Shown here: positions 1 to 7,249 of the stretch, one piece after another
Position numbering within the stretch: the stretch's first letter is position 1
Layout: every line of letters begins with the position of its first letter
Source: Candidatus Cloacimonadota bacterium
GTDB lineage: Bacteria; Cloacimonadota; Cloacimonadia; Cloacimonadales; WRIO01
Length of the DNA: 13,497 bases
NCBI GenBank assembly: GCA_023230175.1
Contig: JALNXV010000055.1
Location: forward strand, 1-13,497
Reading direction: 5' to 3'
Notes under the pieces: model-generated
The model's database searches: none
Told to the model about the DNA's origin: nothing
What the model saw: only the letters and a program-made list of their open reading frames with translations
Made by a program: the position numbers and the translations under genes

Positions 1-45
1 AAACCATTATGCCCCGTACTTCAGTACGGGGAATAATGGTTTTTT
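1..45. repeat. Strong hairpin with terminal T-run; possible terminator
   Basis: Positions 1-10 pair perfectly with 33-42, and 12-20 pair with 23-31, with one G/A mismatch (11 and 32) between the two stems. That gives about 19 base pairs around a very small loop. The inner stem is GC-rich (CCCCGTACT against AGTACGGGG). A run of six T follows on the plus strand (40-45), so it could be a rho-independent terminator for a gene off the left edge, which cannot be seen. It is also the first of five hairpins in 300 bases and may simply be an intergenic palindromic element. An ATG inside it opens a 65-codon frame that is not a convincing gene. Confidence 0.6.
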
Positions 46-54
46 ACGAAAAGC

Positions 55-105
55 TACCCTTCCAATCGGAAATTTTTATTAGAAAAATTTCCGATTGGAA
101 GGGTA
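55..105. repeat. Perfect 23-bp inverted repeat (hairpin)
   Basis: Positions 55-77 are the exact reverse complement of 83-105, with the 5-base loop ATTAG (78-82). The outer part is GC-rich and the inner part is a T5/A5 tract. A 23-bp perfect stem is far beyond chance even in AT-rich DNA. It could form a cruciform in DNA or a very stable stem in RNA. There is no T-run immediately after the outer arm on either strand, so a simple terminator is not the obvious reading. Confidence 0.85.
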
Positions 106-128
106 ATGTTATGTTGTTCAATAATTTC

Positions 129-148
129 CCACATACTAAAGTATGTGG
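129..148. repeat. 9-bp hairpin
   Basis: CCACATACT (129-137) pairs with AGTATGTGG (140-148) across AA. Its centre lies about 58 bases after that of the preceding hairpin, the same distance as between the first two. It is the third of five palindromes in the first 300 bases. No function can be assigned from sequence. Confidence 0.7.
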
Positions 149-213
149 CTATGATTTTATATTTTTTGCTGACACCTACGGTCTTGATAAATTATTTTGT
201 AACTAAAATTTAA

Positions 214-240
214 TTGTTGTGCGAGCATCCCTGCTTGCAC
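214..240. repeat. Interspersed hairpin repeat, copy 1
   Basis: GTGCGAGCA (219-227) pairs with TGCTTGCAC (232-240) over the loop TCCC, with one G-T wobble. The 27-base unit including the leader TTGTT recurs at 12363-12389 with a single difference, located in the loop. This marks a dispersed intergenic repeat family. The neighbouring hairpin at 280-300 resembles it on the opposite strand. Confidence 0.8.
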
Positions 241-279
241 TCAAAACCATAAGTGATAGATATTCAATATTTTATGAAA

Positions 280-300
280 CTACAAGCCGGGAGCTTGTAG
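280..300. repeat. Hairpin related to the 214-240 repeat, inverted
   Basis: CTACAAGC (280-287) pairs perfectly with GCTTGTAG (293-300) over CGGGA. On the minus strand the loop reads TCCCG between CAAGC and GCTTG, which matches the core of the 214-240 hairpin (CGAGCA, TCCC, TGCTTG). The outer base pairs differ in a compensatory way (CTA/TAG against GTG/CAC). This suggests the same element family in opposite orientation. Confidence 0.65.
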
Positions 301-467
301 AACATTTTCGACATTTTGGCACAGCCTCTGAAAAATGTGGCTAAGATTTTAGTTGTTTTTGTACAGCCTGATATTGTTTTTTCTTGAAAGTTTAGTGGTG
401 ACTATTGCTTAAGTCTTTGATTTTCAGAAGATTTTTGATAACAATTTTAAATATTTAATATAATTAG
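301..467. other. Non-coding leader region before purA, no gene seen
   Basis: This stretch has stop codons in all frames and no recognisable gene or known riboswitch core. ACATTTT (311-317) can pair with AAAATGT (332-338), and AGCC (323-326) with GGCT (339-342). These are weak structures that could be chance. Together with the hairpins at 1-300 it fills the 525 bases before purA. Confidence 0.5.
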
Positions 468-496
468 TTGACAAATTTGATTATTAAAATTATTTT
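468..496 (+). promoter_or_regulatory. Putative sigma70-type promoter for purA
   Basis: A perfect -35 box TTGACA (468-473) is followed after 17 bases by TATTTT (491-496), a 4 of 6 match to the -10 box. Transcription would start near 503, about 20 bases before purA. The purA ribosome binding site AGGAG (515-519) lies 6 bases before its ATG. AT-rich DNA produces chance -10 boxes, but the exact -35 and the ideal spacing support this one. Confidence 0.55.
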
Positions 497-525
497 TAGT
501 CTATTAATGATATCAGGAGAATAAA

Positions 526-1782
526 ATGAGTGTTAGAGCAGTTTTGGGATGTCTTTTCGGAGATGAAGCAAAAGCGAAGATAGTGGATGTACTTGCTGTT
601 GACACAGACGTAGTAATAAGATTTCAAGGTGGAAGTAATGCCGGGCATACAATTAATTTTAATAATGAAAAATTTGTTATGCATTTAATACCGAGTGGCA
701 TCTTTCATAAAAATCAAATTTGTGCATTGGCCTCCGGTGTAGTAATTGATCCATTTCAATTGGAGAAAGAGATAAATGCATTACAAGCGAAAGGGGTTAG
801 TTTTTCTGATAGATTCTTTGTTGACGAACGAGCCGCTTTGGTTTTACCTATTCATAAGGTGCTTGACGAAAGAAATGAACAGTTATCCGGAGATAATAAA
901 ATTGGTACAACAAAACGAGGAATAGGTCCTTGTTATTCAGACGTTATAAATAGAATTGGATTAAGAATTTGCGATTTATATAATAAAGAAACATTAAAAA
1001 CAAAAATTGACTATTTGTATAAGTTTCATAATATTAAATCTAATATAGCAGAATTAAATGTTTTAATGGACGATTTATTTAATTTTGCCGACAAGATGAG
1101 TAAGTATGTGGTCAATTTGCCTTATTGTCTTAATAAATGGTTAGAAGAAGACAAGAAAATTCTTTTTGAAGGTGCCCAAGGGACACTTTTAGATATTTAT
1201 TTTGGCACTTATCCTTTTGTGACTTCTTCTCATACATTATCAGGCGGGATTGCAGCATATACCGGGTGTTCTCCTAAAAAGATTGATGAATTTATTGGCG
1301 TTTATAAAAGTTATATTTCTCGAGTTGGATCCGGTCCTTTCCCAACAGAACTTAATAACGAAATTGGTGAAAAAATTAGAATTCAAGGCAATGAATTTGG
1401 TTCAACAACCGGCAGACCGAGACGTTGTGGATGGTTTGATATAGTTGCCGCAAAATATACAGCTATGATAAATGGAATAGATTCAATTGCTTTAACTTTA
1501 CTAGATGTTTTATCCGGATTTGATACTCTTAAAATATGTATTGCTTATAAAGTAAACAATAAAATGACCGAGGAATTTCCTTCTCAGGTTTCTGTTTTAG
1601 ATATAGTAGAACCCGTATATATGGAGTTACCCGGTTGGAAAGAAAATATATCTTTGTGTACAAAATATGAAGAATTACCTGAAAATGCACAAAATTATGT
1701 AAAAACTGTCGAAAGATTAATGGGCATTACTGTTAAAATTATTTCTGTGGGGCCCGATAGAAAACAAACAATCTTTATTTAA
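526..1782 (+). CDS. purA: Adenylosuccinate synthase with altered nucleotide-binding loops
   Basis: Joins IMP and aspartate using GTP, the first committed step of AMP synthesis, in the cytosol. The 418 residues are near the usual length of about 430 and align end to end with the family. Landmarks: GDEAKAK (12-18) containing catalytic Asp13, GGSNAGHT (35-42) with catalytic His41, GTTKRGIGP (127-135), FEGAQGTLLD (214-223), SRVGSGPFPTEL (265-276), STTGRPRRCGWFD (293-305) and the terminal GPDR (409-412). Odd points: the phosphate-binding loop normally reads GDEGKGK, and both glycines are alanine here. The guanine-recognition motif TKLD is TLLD (324-327), so its lysine is missing. Catalytic Asp and His are kept, unlike phage PurZ, where the Asp position differs. 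The start is set by AGGAG at 515-519. It is followed by the outer-membrane gene after 10 bases, suggesting co-transcription. Identity is confident; whether GTP specificity is unchanged is open. Confidence 0.95.
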   Translation: MSVRAVLGCLFGDEAKAKIVDVLAVDTDVVIRFQGGSNAGHTINFNNEKFVMHLIPSGIFHKNQICALASGVVIDPFQLEKEINALQAKGVSFSDRFFVDERAALVLPIHKVLDERNEQLSGDNKIGTTKRGIGPCYSDVINRIGLRICDLYNKETLKTKIDYLYKFHNIKSNIAELNVLMDDLFNFADKMSKYVVNLPYCLNKWLEEDKKILFEGAQGTLLDIYFGTYPFVTSSHTLSGGIAAYTGCSPKKIDEFIGVYKSYISRVGSGPFPTELNNEIGEKIRIQGNEFGSTTGRPRRCGWFDIVAAKYTAMINGIDSIALTLLDVLSGFDTLKICIAYKVNNKMTEEFPSQVSVLDIVEPVYMELPGWKENISLCTKYEELPENAQNYVKTVERLMGITVKIISVGPDRKQTIFI

Positions 1783-1792
1783 GGGAGATGAA

Positions 1793-2980
1793 ATGAAAAC
1801 AATAGCATTTAAACTTTTTACTGTATTTGTATTTAGTGTTATCTTTATAAATCCAATAATGTCACAAGTGAATGATTTGAATGTGCCTGATTTATGTAAT
1901 GGGGTTATTGATCAATATTCTCGTAATTATTTAAATACTTCTATGGTAGCAAGAGGAAATACAGGGATAGCTATAACTGATAGAATTAACGTTGCAATTT
2001 ATAATCCTGCAGCCTTTAGAAGTAATGAAAGCCATTTTGCCTTTCAATTCATAGTTAAAGATGTAGCTGATGAATTTAATACTTATAATACTCAAGCAAG
2101 ACCTCGTAAAGAATATCATTCGCCTTTTGCTGTCAGTTTTTTTGGAATAGGATTTAATTCTTATAATGATTTTCATACAGGTATAAGCTATGCATTAACA
2201 AGATCGATAGAATACAATTCATTTTTGAGGAGTTTGTATGGAACGGGTATTGTTGATACTTATCCTACGTTTAAAGAGCATCAATTTACGATAACTTTTG
2301 CTAAGAAATTTGGAGATTTGAGTTTTGGAGCAAATGGAAATGTTGTTCTTCAAACTTTTTATGATTATCGTAATGAGGGTAAAATTGATATGATTGACTT
2401 ATCGGAGATTAAATTTATACCTCAACTTGGTGTTTTATACGAAGGAGGTATTGTTAATGTTGGAGCTAGTTATAAGCCAAAAGTAAAAGCTAAGTTTAGA
2501 GAAAAATATATTAGCTTTGAGACTATAAATCCTACAACTATCAATTCAGGCATAACTTTTAATGCTCAAAAGGGCTTAAAATTTAGTTTTGATGTTGATT
2601 ATGTCTTGTATAGCGAAACCTCTGATTATTTTGATGATCAGATAAGTTATAAATTTGGTATTCAAAAGAAATTTAATGCTTTTGAATTTAAGGTCGGATT
2701 TATGCATATTCCTTCAGTATATGAAGGGAAATATACAATCAATAATTATATTGATACGGAAAATGATGCTTTTCATCCTAATTTTTATGATGAAATCTTA
2801 GACGAAGGTTTGTTTATTGACACTACTCAAAATGTGTTAACTTTTGGGACTTCAATTAATGTTTTAAAAAATTCTATATTACATTTAGCATATTTAACAG
2901 ACATTTCAGGCAATACTGATATTAGCCAATTTTCAACCTCTTTGGAAATTAATTTTTCTGCACTAAGAAAAAAAAGATAA
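1793..2980 (+). CDS. Putative outer-membrane beta-barrel protein, PorV/PorQ-like
   Basis: A 395-residue exported protein. Residues 1-24 form a signal peptide (Lys2, hydrophobic core, then NPIMSQ), so the mature protein is outside the inner membrane. The segment ARGNTGIAITD...AIYNPAAF (53-75) resembles the N-terminal signature of PorV/PorQ/UPF0164 and FadL-like barrels (small-residue glycine-rich turn, then a YNPA motif). The rest alternates polar and hydrophobic residues with frequent aromatic and glycine positions, as expected for transmembrane beta strands, and ends with a strand-like stretch before a basic tail. No catalytic motif is seen. GGGAG at 1783-1787 sets the start, only 10 bases after purA. 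The metabolic pairing with purA is not informative. It could serve transport, surface attachment or secretion; the exact family is uncertain. Confidence 0.6.
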   Translation: MKTIAFKLFTVFVFSVIFINPIMSQVNDLNVPDLCNGVIDQYSRNYLNTSMVARGNTGIAITDRINVAIYNPAAFRSNESHFAFQFIVKDVADEFNTYNTQARPRKEYHSPFAVSFFGIGFNSYNDFHTGISYALTRSIEYNSFLRSLYGTGIVDTYPTFKEHQFTITFAKKFGDLSFGANGNVVLQTFYDYRNEGKIDMIDLSEIKFIPQLGVLYEGGIVNVGASYKPKVKAKFREKYISFETINPTTINSGITFNAQKGLKFSFDVDYVLYSETSDYFDDQISYKFGIQKKFNAFEFKVGFMHIPSVYEGKYTINNYIDTENDAFHPNFYDEILDEGLFIDTTQNVLTFGTSINVLKNSILHLAYLTDISGNTDISQFSTSLEINFSALRKKR

Positions 2981-2996
2981 AAAAGCAAAAAAAAGC

Positions 2997-3031
2997 TTGC
3001 ATTACAAAATCAACTATGTTACAATTATAAT
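2997..3031 (+). promoter_or_regulatory. Putative promoter giving a leaderless mRNA
   Basis: TTGCAT (2997-3002), 17 bases, TACAAT (3020-3025). A perfect TATAAT also sits at 3026-3031, immediately against the ATG at 3032. With the first -10 box, transcription would start at about 3032, on the start codon itself. There is no Shine-Dalgarno-like purine run in the 20 bases before the ATG, whereas every other gene here has one. A leaderless message is therefore plausible; alternatively the gene is translated weakly from read-through of the upstream operon. Confidence 0.45.
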
Positions 3032-3823
3032 ATGATGAATAGTAAAAATAAAATTTTTGTATTTACAAAAGATGAAAATCTTACAAGAGATACCTTGAAG
3101 TCTAACGACTTTTTTGATATTCTTATTGCCAGAACGGTTGAAGAATTAATTAAATTAATGAAGACTGTCCCTTATAAAGCAATAGCGGTAGATTCTTTGA
3201 ATGAATATTTAGCTCTTGATAAAACTGTTGATTATATAGATGAGCAAGTACCAATTTTACTATTTCATCAAAATTGTAATCATTTAAATTTAGAAATTAA
3301 TCAATTATTAAAAAATCAAATATGGCATTTCAATGCAAGTCTAATAAAAGAAAAATCATTTATGCAATTTTATTTGCTACATTTAACTATGGCAAAGTAT
3401 TTACAAATTGATTTTTGTGATTGTTATCATTATAATTTTAAGACTTCTATGGAAAAAATTGAAATTGTTGCAGAACATTTAAATCAATATCTAAAACTGA
3501 TATTAAAAGAAAAAAATAAAATATACGATTTCTATGTTAATTTAATTTTACGAGAATTATTGACAAATGCAGTAAAACACGGAAATCAGTTAGATCCTAA
3601 AAAAAATATTTATATTATTATTTATTTTTCAAAAGAACATCAAAAGATTGGTATCTTAGTCAAAGATGAAGGTAAAGGATTTGATTTCAATAAGACTTTT
3701 GAAAAATGTGATGTTGATGATTTAAGGCAACAACAAAGAGGATTATTTTTAATAAAAAAATTATGCGATAAAATATTTAACCATAGAAACTTAATCGCAG
3801 TAGAATTATATTATACCGAATAA
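3032..3823 (+). CDS. RsbW/SpoIIAB-like serine kinase domain with receiver-like N-terminus
   Basis: The C-terminal third (about 140-263) is a GHKL ATPase of the anti-sigma factor type. It has an N box ELLTNAVKHGN (175-185), a G1 box DEGKGFD (212-218) and a short G2 segment RGLFLIKKLCD (236-246), with no histidine phosphorylation helix. Such proteins phosphorylate a serine of a STAS partner and sequester a target. Residues 5-125 look like a degenerate response-regulator receiver: beta-strand KIFVFTKDE, a possible acceptor Asp54 after AIAV, then VPILLF. The canonical Thr and Lys positions are not clear. The next gene, 11 bases later, is a STAS protein, the natural partner. No ribosome binding site precedes the ATG, and ATGATG gives two possible starts. 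The nucleotide-binding fold is confident; sigma-factor control is only inferred, as no sigma factor is present. Confidence 0.8.
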   Translation: MMNSKNKIFVFTKDENLTRDTLKSNDFFDILIARTVEELIKLMKTVPYKAIAVDSLNEYLALDKTVDYIDEQVPILLFHQNCNHLNLEINQLLKNQIWHFNASLIKEKSFMQFYLLHLTMAKYLQIDFCDCYHYNFKTSMEKIEIVAEHLNQYLKLILKEKNKIYDFYVNLILRELLTNAVKHGNQLDPKKNIYIIIYFSKEHQKIGILVKDEGKGFDFNKTFEKCDVDDLRQQQRGLFLIKKLCDKIFNHRNLIAVELYYTE

Positions 3824-3834
3824 ACGGAGGTTTT

Positions 3835-4140
3835 ATGAAGACTGTAGTTGATGGAAAGATTCTTGAGTTTCAAGCACTTGATAACTTAGTAGCATCAAAT
3901 TTAGAAGTGCAAACTCAAGCAATTAAAGAAAGTTTTGACAAATATACTGACTTGGATACTGTTATTTTAAACCTCAGCAATGTTAATGAAATTGATTCAA
4001 TGGGCGTTAATTTAGTTGTTGGACTTTATAAACAAACTCAAGCAAAAAAAATGACATTTAAGGTTAGCAATGCATCAAGATCAATTATCAATTTGTTTAA
4101 TTTGTTTAAATTAACTTCATATTTTGAAGTTACTTCTTAA
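3835..4140 (+). CDS. Single-domain STAS protein (anti-sigma factor antagonist-like)
   Basis: At 101 residues it has the usual size of SpoIIAA/RsbV-type proteins. The signature LNLSNVNEIDSMGVNLVVGLY (46-66) ends strand 3 with Asp54-Ser55-Met-Gly, and Ser55 corresponds to the serine phosphorylated by RsbW-type kinases. The C-terminus (SRSIINLFNLFKLTSYFEV) matches the last helix and strand of the domain. It lies 11 bases after the kinase and 9 bases before cheA, with good GGAGG ribosome binding sites for itself (3827-3831) and the next gene, so the three are almost surely co-transcribed. It probably switches between the upstream kinase and another target; the target is unknown. Confidence 0.9.
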   Translation: MKTVVDGKILEFQALDNLVASNLEVQTQAIKESFDKYTDLDTVILNLSNVNEIDSMGVNLVVGLYKQTQAKKMTFKVSNASRSIINLFNLFKLTSYFEVTS

Positions 4141-4149
4141 GGAGGATTA

Positions 4150-7100
4150 ATGGTCGGACAAGACCCTGAAATGTTACAAATGTTTCTCGAAGAAGCTCAG
4201 GAGCATCTTGGAAACCTTGAGCCTGATTTATTGCAACTTGAAGAGGATAAAGAAAATGCCGATCAAGAGCTTATAAATAGAATTTTTAGAGCTATTCATA
4301 GTCTAAAAGGATCAGCAGGATTTTTTGGCTTTGAAAATATAACCAATCTTTCTCATGTAATGGAAAGTTTATTGTCTCTTGTAAGAGACGGTAAAATGAA
4401 GCCAAGTTCTATTCTAATAACCTATTTATTGCAAGGCACTGATAAACTAAATCAAATGGTTAATGATATTGATAATAGCGAATCTGTTGATGCGGTAGAA
4501 ATTATTAAAATTTTGAATGATTTATTAAATCAAGATTTTGATGCCTCACAAAAAATTGATATTGATATAGAAGGTAAAGAAAATTTACCTGATAAAATAG
4601 CAAGTCAATTTCAAATAAGTGTTGCTGATTTGAAAAAAGCTGTAGCACACGGGCATTTTTTATATTCTGTTCATGCATATACTCATAAAGATATGAAAGA
4701 TAAAGGTAAGACTCCTCTTGATTATTTGAAGAGTCTTGAAAAATTAGGACATTTAATTGGTTCTTATGCTGATATAAGCCCGATTATGAATGTTGATGAT
4801 GCTTTAGCTGAAAAAGATATTGCATTTGTTTATTTGTTCTCTTCAGTTTTAGAGCCTGATTTAATTTCTCTTGGTTTGGAAGTGTCTGAAGATCAGATTC
4901 AACAACTTGAATTTCCTGAATTTGTAGAATCTAAATATAAGGTTTTACATGGTAGTAATTCTAAACAAGATTATATAACACAAACCAATACTGAAAAAAT
5001 AGTTGATACTAAATCTGATATACAAACATCTAAAGAACCGGTAATGGAAGTAAATACTCAATCTGAAATGGGTGAAATTTTAAATGATGAAATTAATAAT
5101 AATGATTCAGATGTTATTGATGATAATACTAATGGAAAAACTAAACATCCGAAAAAAGAATCTGTTACTCATCAAAAAGAAACTTTGCGTGTCTCTGTTA
5201 ATCTTTTAAACGACTTGATGACATTTGCCGGAGAGTTAGTTCTTGCCAGAAATCAATTAATGAGATTAGCCTCAGATGCTGCTCGAACAGTACCCGGATT
5301 GAATTCAGTTTTACAGGATATAAACTTTACTACTTCTATTTTACAAGAAAAGATAATGAATACTAGAATGCAACCCATTTCTTTGGTTTTCAATAAATTC
5401 CCTCGTGTTATAAGAGAGATGGAAATTAAGCTTAACAAAAAAATTAATCTTGATATTGTCGGCAACGAAGTAGAGTTAGATAAATCGATTATTGAAAATT
5501 TATCTGATCCCTTGACTCATCTTGTAAGAAATAGTGCCGATCATGGTATTGAATCACCTCAAGAAAGAACAAAAAATGGTAAGACCGAAGCCGGTACTAT
5601 CTGGTTGAAGGCATATCATAAAGGTGGCAAGGTTAATATTGATGTTATTGATGACGGAAAGGGTATGGATGAACAAAAGATATTGAGAAAAGCCCTTGAA
5701 AAAGGTGTAATTAATGAATCTGATGTTTCAAAATTATCAAAAAAAGATATTTTAGATTTAGTATTTGCTCCGGGTTTTTCAACAGCTGATCAAATTTCTG
5801 CTGTTTCCGGTCGCGGTGTTGGGATGGATGTCGTTAAGACCAATATTGAAAAACTTGGTGGAAGTGTAAGTATAGATTCTACTTTAGGAAAGGGTTCAAG
5901 TGTTAATTTGAAATTACCTTTGACACTTGCAATAATTCCATCTTTGATTATTAAGGTAAGTAATATGCATTTTGCTTTACCACAGGTTGCATTAAAGGAA
6001 ATAGTTCGAGTTAAAAAGAATGACCCTACTAGAAAAATTGAAAAAATTCATCAATCTCCGGTCTTGAGACTAAGAAATAAACTATTGCCAATTGTTTATT
6101 TAAAAGAAGTTTTGGGTATTGAAAAATTAGTTGAAGAACAAGAAGTAACCAGAGTATTGGTATTAAGTTTTGATACCAACGAGTTTGGATTAGTCGTGGA
6201 TGAGATTGTAGAAAATGAAGAAATCGTTGTTAAATCCATACCTCAATTTTTAAAGAGTAGTCAATGTTATTCAGGTACTACTATTATGGGAGATGGTTCA
6301 GTTGCTTTGATTTTGGATATACCGGGTATGGCAAATAAGGCAAAACTTGATTTTGTAGGCTTAAGAGAAGAAGAAAAGAAATTCCTCAAATATGACGAAG
6401 ATGAAGAACATATCAAGAAAACTTTAGATAAACAAAGCATTTTACTTTTTGAAAATGCAGAAAATGAGTTTTTTGCTCTTAATCTTGATTTAATCAAGAG
6501 AATTGAAAAAATTAGTAATGAACAATTTGAGAAAGTTGGAGAAAAAGAGTATATTGAGCATGAAGGTAAGAGTATGCGTGTTGTAAGATTAGAGCATTAT
6601 CTACCTGTTAGAGCAAGAGAAAAAGAAAATGATTTTAGATATGTAATTATACCAAAATTAATTGAAAATCCTTTAGGTGTTATTGCTCATAAAATAATTG
6701 ATTCTATAGATATAGAAGTTAATATTGATACTGAGAGCATTACTTCTAAAGGTCTTATAGGCTCTTCATTGATTAAGGAAGATCTTGTATTGTTCCCGGA
6801 TATTTATCAAATTATTGAAATGGCTGAACCTGAAAGAGTTAATAAAACAATGAATAATCAAAATACTAAGTATAATATCTTAGTTGTAGAAGATACACCT
6901 TTCTTTAGAACTTTAGAAAAGCAGTATTTTGAATCTGCTGGTTATAAGGTTGATACTGCTATTGACGGTGTAGATGCTTTGAAAAAGCTTTCAAAAAAGA
7001 AATATGATATTCTTATAGTTGATATTATTATGCCACGTATGGATGGATATGAGTTCGTGAATAATGTAAAGAAAAATGAACAGTTTAAGAATATTCCGTG

Positions 7101-7230
7101 TATAGCCGTAACTACTTTAACCAGTGAAGATAGTAGAGAAAAGGCTAAAAAGGTCGGTTTTGATGCTTACGAAATTAAAATTCATAAAGAAAAATTATTA
7201 GGATTAGTAAAAGAATTAGTTAATAAATAA
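4150..7230 (+). CDS. cheA: Hybrid chemotaxis-type histidine kinase CheA with extra CheW-like domain and receiver
   Basis: A 1026-residue cytosolic kinase. Domains in order: Hpt (1-130, phosphate-accepting His50 in HSLKGSAGFFG); a compact region resembling a P2-like domain (155-255); an acidic Asn/Asp-rich linker (270-340); dimerisation helices (345-410, RVSVNLLNDLMTFAGELV); HATPase (430-590) with N box HLVRNSADHG (457-466), G1 DDGKGMD (501-507) and G2 GRGVGMD (554-560); a CheW domain (595-735); a second, degenerate CheW-like region (760-890); and a receiver (906-1026) with acidic Glu914/Asp915, acceptor Asp958, Thr988 and Lys1010. All catalytic residues are present, so it should be active and may phosphorylate its own receiver. 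Classical CheA has one CheW domain and no receiver. GGAGG sits 9 bases after the STAS gene. No receptors, CheY, CheB or CheR are nearby, so flagellar chemotaxis is not established; control of another process is possible. Confidence 0.92.
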   Translation: MVGQDPEMLQMFLEEAQEHLGNLEPDLLQLEEDKENADQELINRIFRAIHSLKGSAGFFGFENITNLSHVMESLLSLVRDGKMKPSSILITYLLQGTDKLNQMVNDIDNSESVDAVEIIKILNDLLNQDFDASQKIDIDIEGKENLPDKIASQFQISVADLKKAVAHGHFLYSVHAYTHKDMKDKGKTPLDYLKSLEKLGHLIGSYADISPIMNVDDALAEKDIAFVYLFSSVLEPDLISLGLEVSEDQIQQLEFPEFVESKYKVLHGSNSKQDYITQTNTEKIVDTKSDIQTSKEPVMEVNTQSEMGEILNDEINNNDSDVIDDNTNGKTKHPKKESVTHQKETLRVSVNLLNDLMTFAGELVLARNQLMRLASDAARTVPGLNSVLQDINFTTSILQEKIMNTRMQPISLVFNKFPRVIREMEIKLNKKINLDIVGNEVELDKSIIENLSDPLTHLVRNSADHGIESPQERTKNGKTEAGTIWLKAYHKGGKVNIDVIDDGKGMDEQKILRKALEKGVINESDVSKLSKKDILDLVFAPGFSTADQISAVSGRGVGMDVVKTNIEKLGGSVSIDSTLGKGSSVNLKLPLTLAIIPSLIIKVSNMHFALPQVALKEIVRVKKNDPTRKIEKIHQSPVLRLRNKLLPIVYLKEVLGIEKLVEEQEVTRVLVLSFDTNEFGLVVDEIVENEEIVVKSIPQFLKSSQCYSGTTIMGDGSVALILDIPGMANKAKLDFVGLREEEKKFLKYDEDEEHIKKTLDKQSILLFENAENEFFALNLDLIKRIEKISNEQFEKVGEKEYIEHEGKSMRVVRLEHYLPVRAREKENDFRYVIIPKLIENPLGVIAHKIIDSIDIEVNIDTESITSKGLIGSSLIKEDLVLFPDIYQIIEMAEPERVNKTMNNQNTKYNILVVEDTPFFRTLEKQYFESAGYKVDTAIDGVDALKKLSKKKYDILIVDIIMPRMDGYEFVNNVKKNEQFKNIPCIAVTTLTSEDSREKAKKVGFDAYEIKIHKEKLLGLVKELVNK

Positions 7231-7249
7231 TGTAATTTTAAGGGTGTAT

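Noticed and set aside
9..206. 65-codon plus-strand open frame in the left intergenic region
   Set aside because: It begins inside a hairpin, runs through three palindromes, has no ribosome binding site and its translation resembles no protein. The palindromes explain the sequence better.
1..300. CRISPR array
   Set aside because: The hairpins differ in sequence and no repeat of 20-40 bases recurs in tandem with spacers, and no cas gene is present.
301..525. Purine riboswitch before purA
   Set aside because: No conserved purine-riboswitch core or paired loops were found by eye; only weak short pairings exist. A covariance-model search would settle it.
496..684. Minus-strand open frame overlapping the purA start
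   Set aside because: It lies opposite a clearly conserved enzyme N-terminus and has no separate support.
526..1782. Phage-type PurZ (2-aminoadenylosuccinate synthase)
   Set aside because: The catalytic Asp13 expected in PurA is kept, the chain has bacterial PurA length and motifs, and no phage genes surround it.
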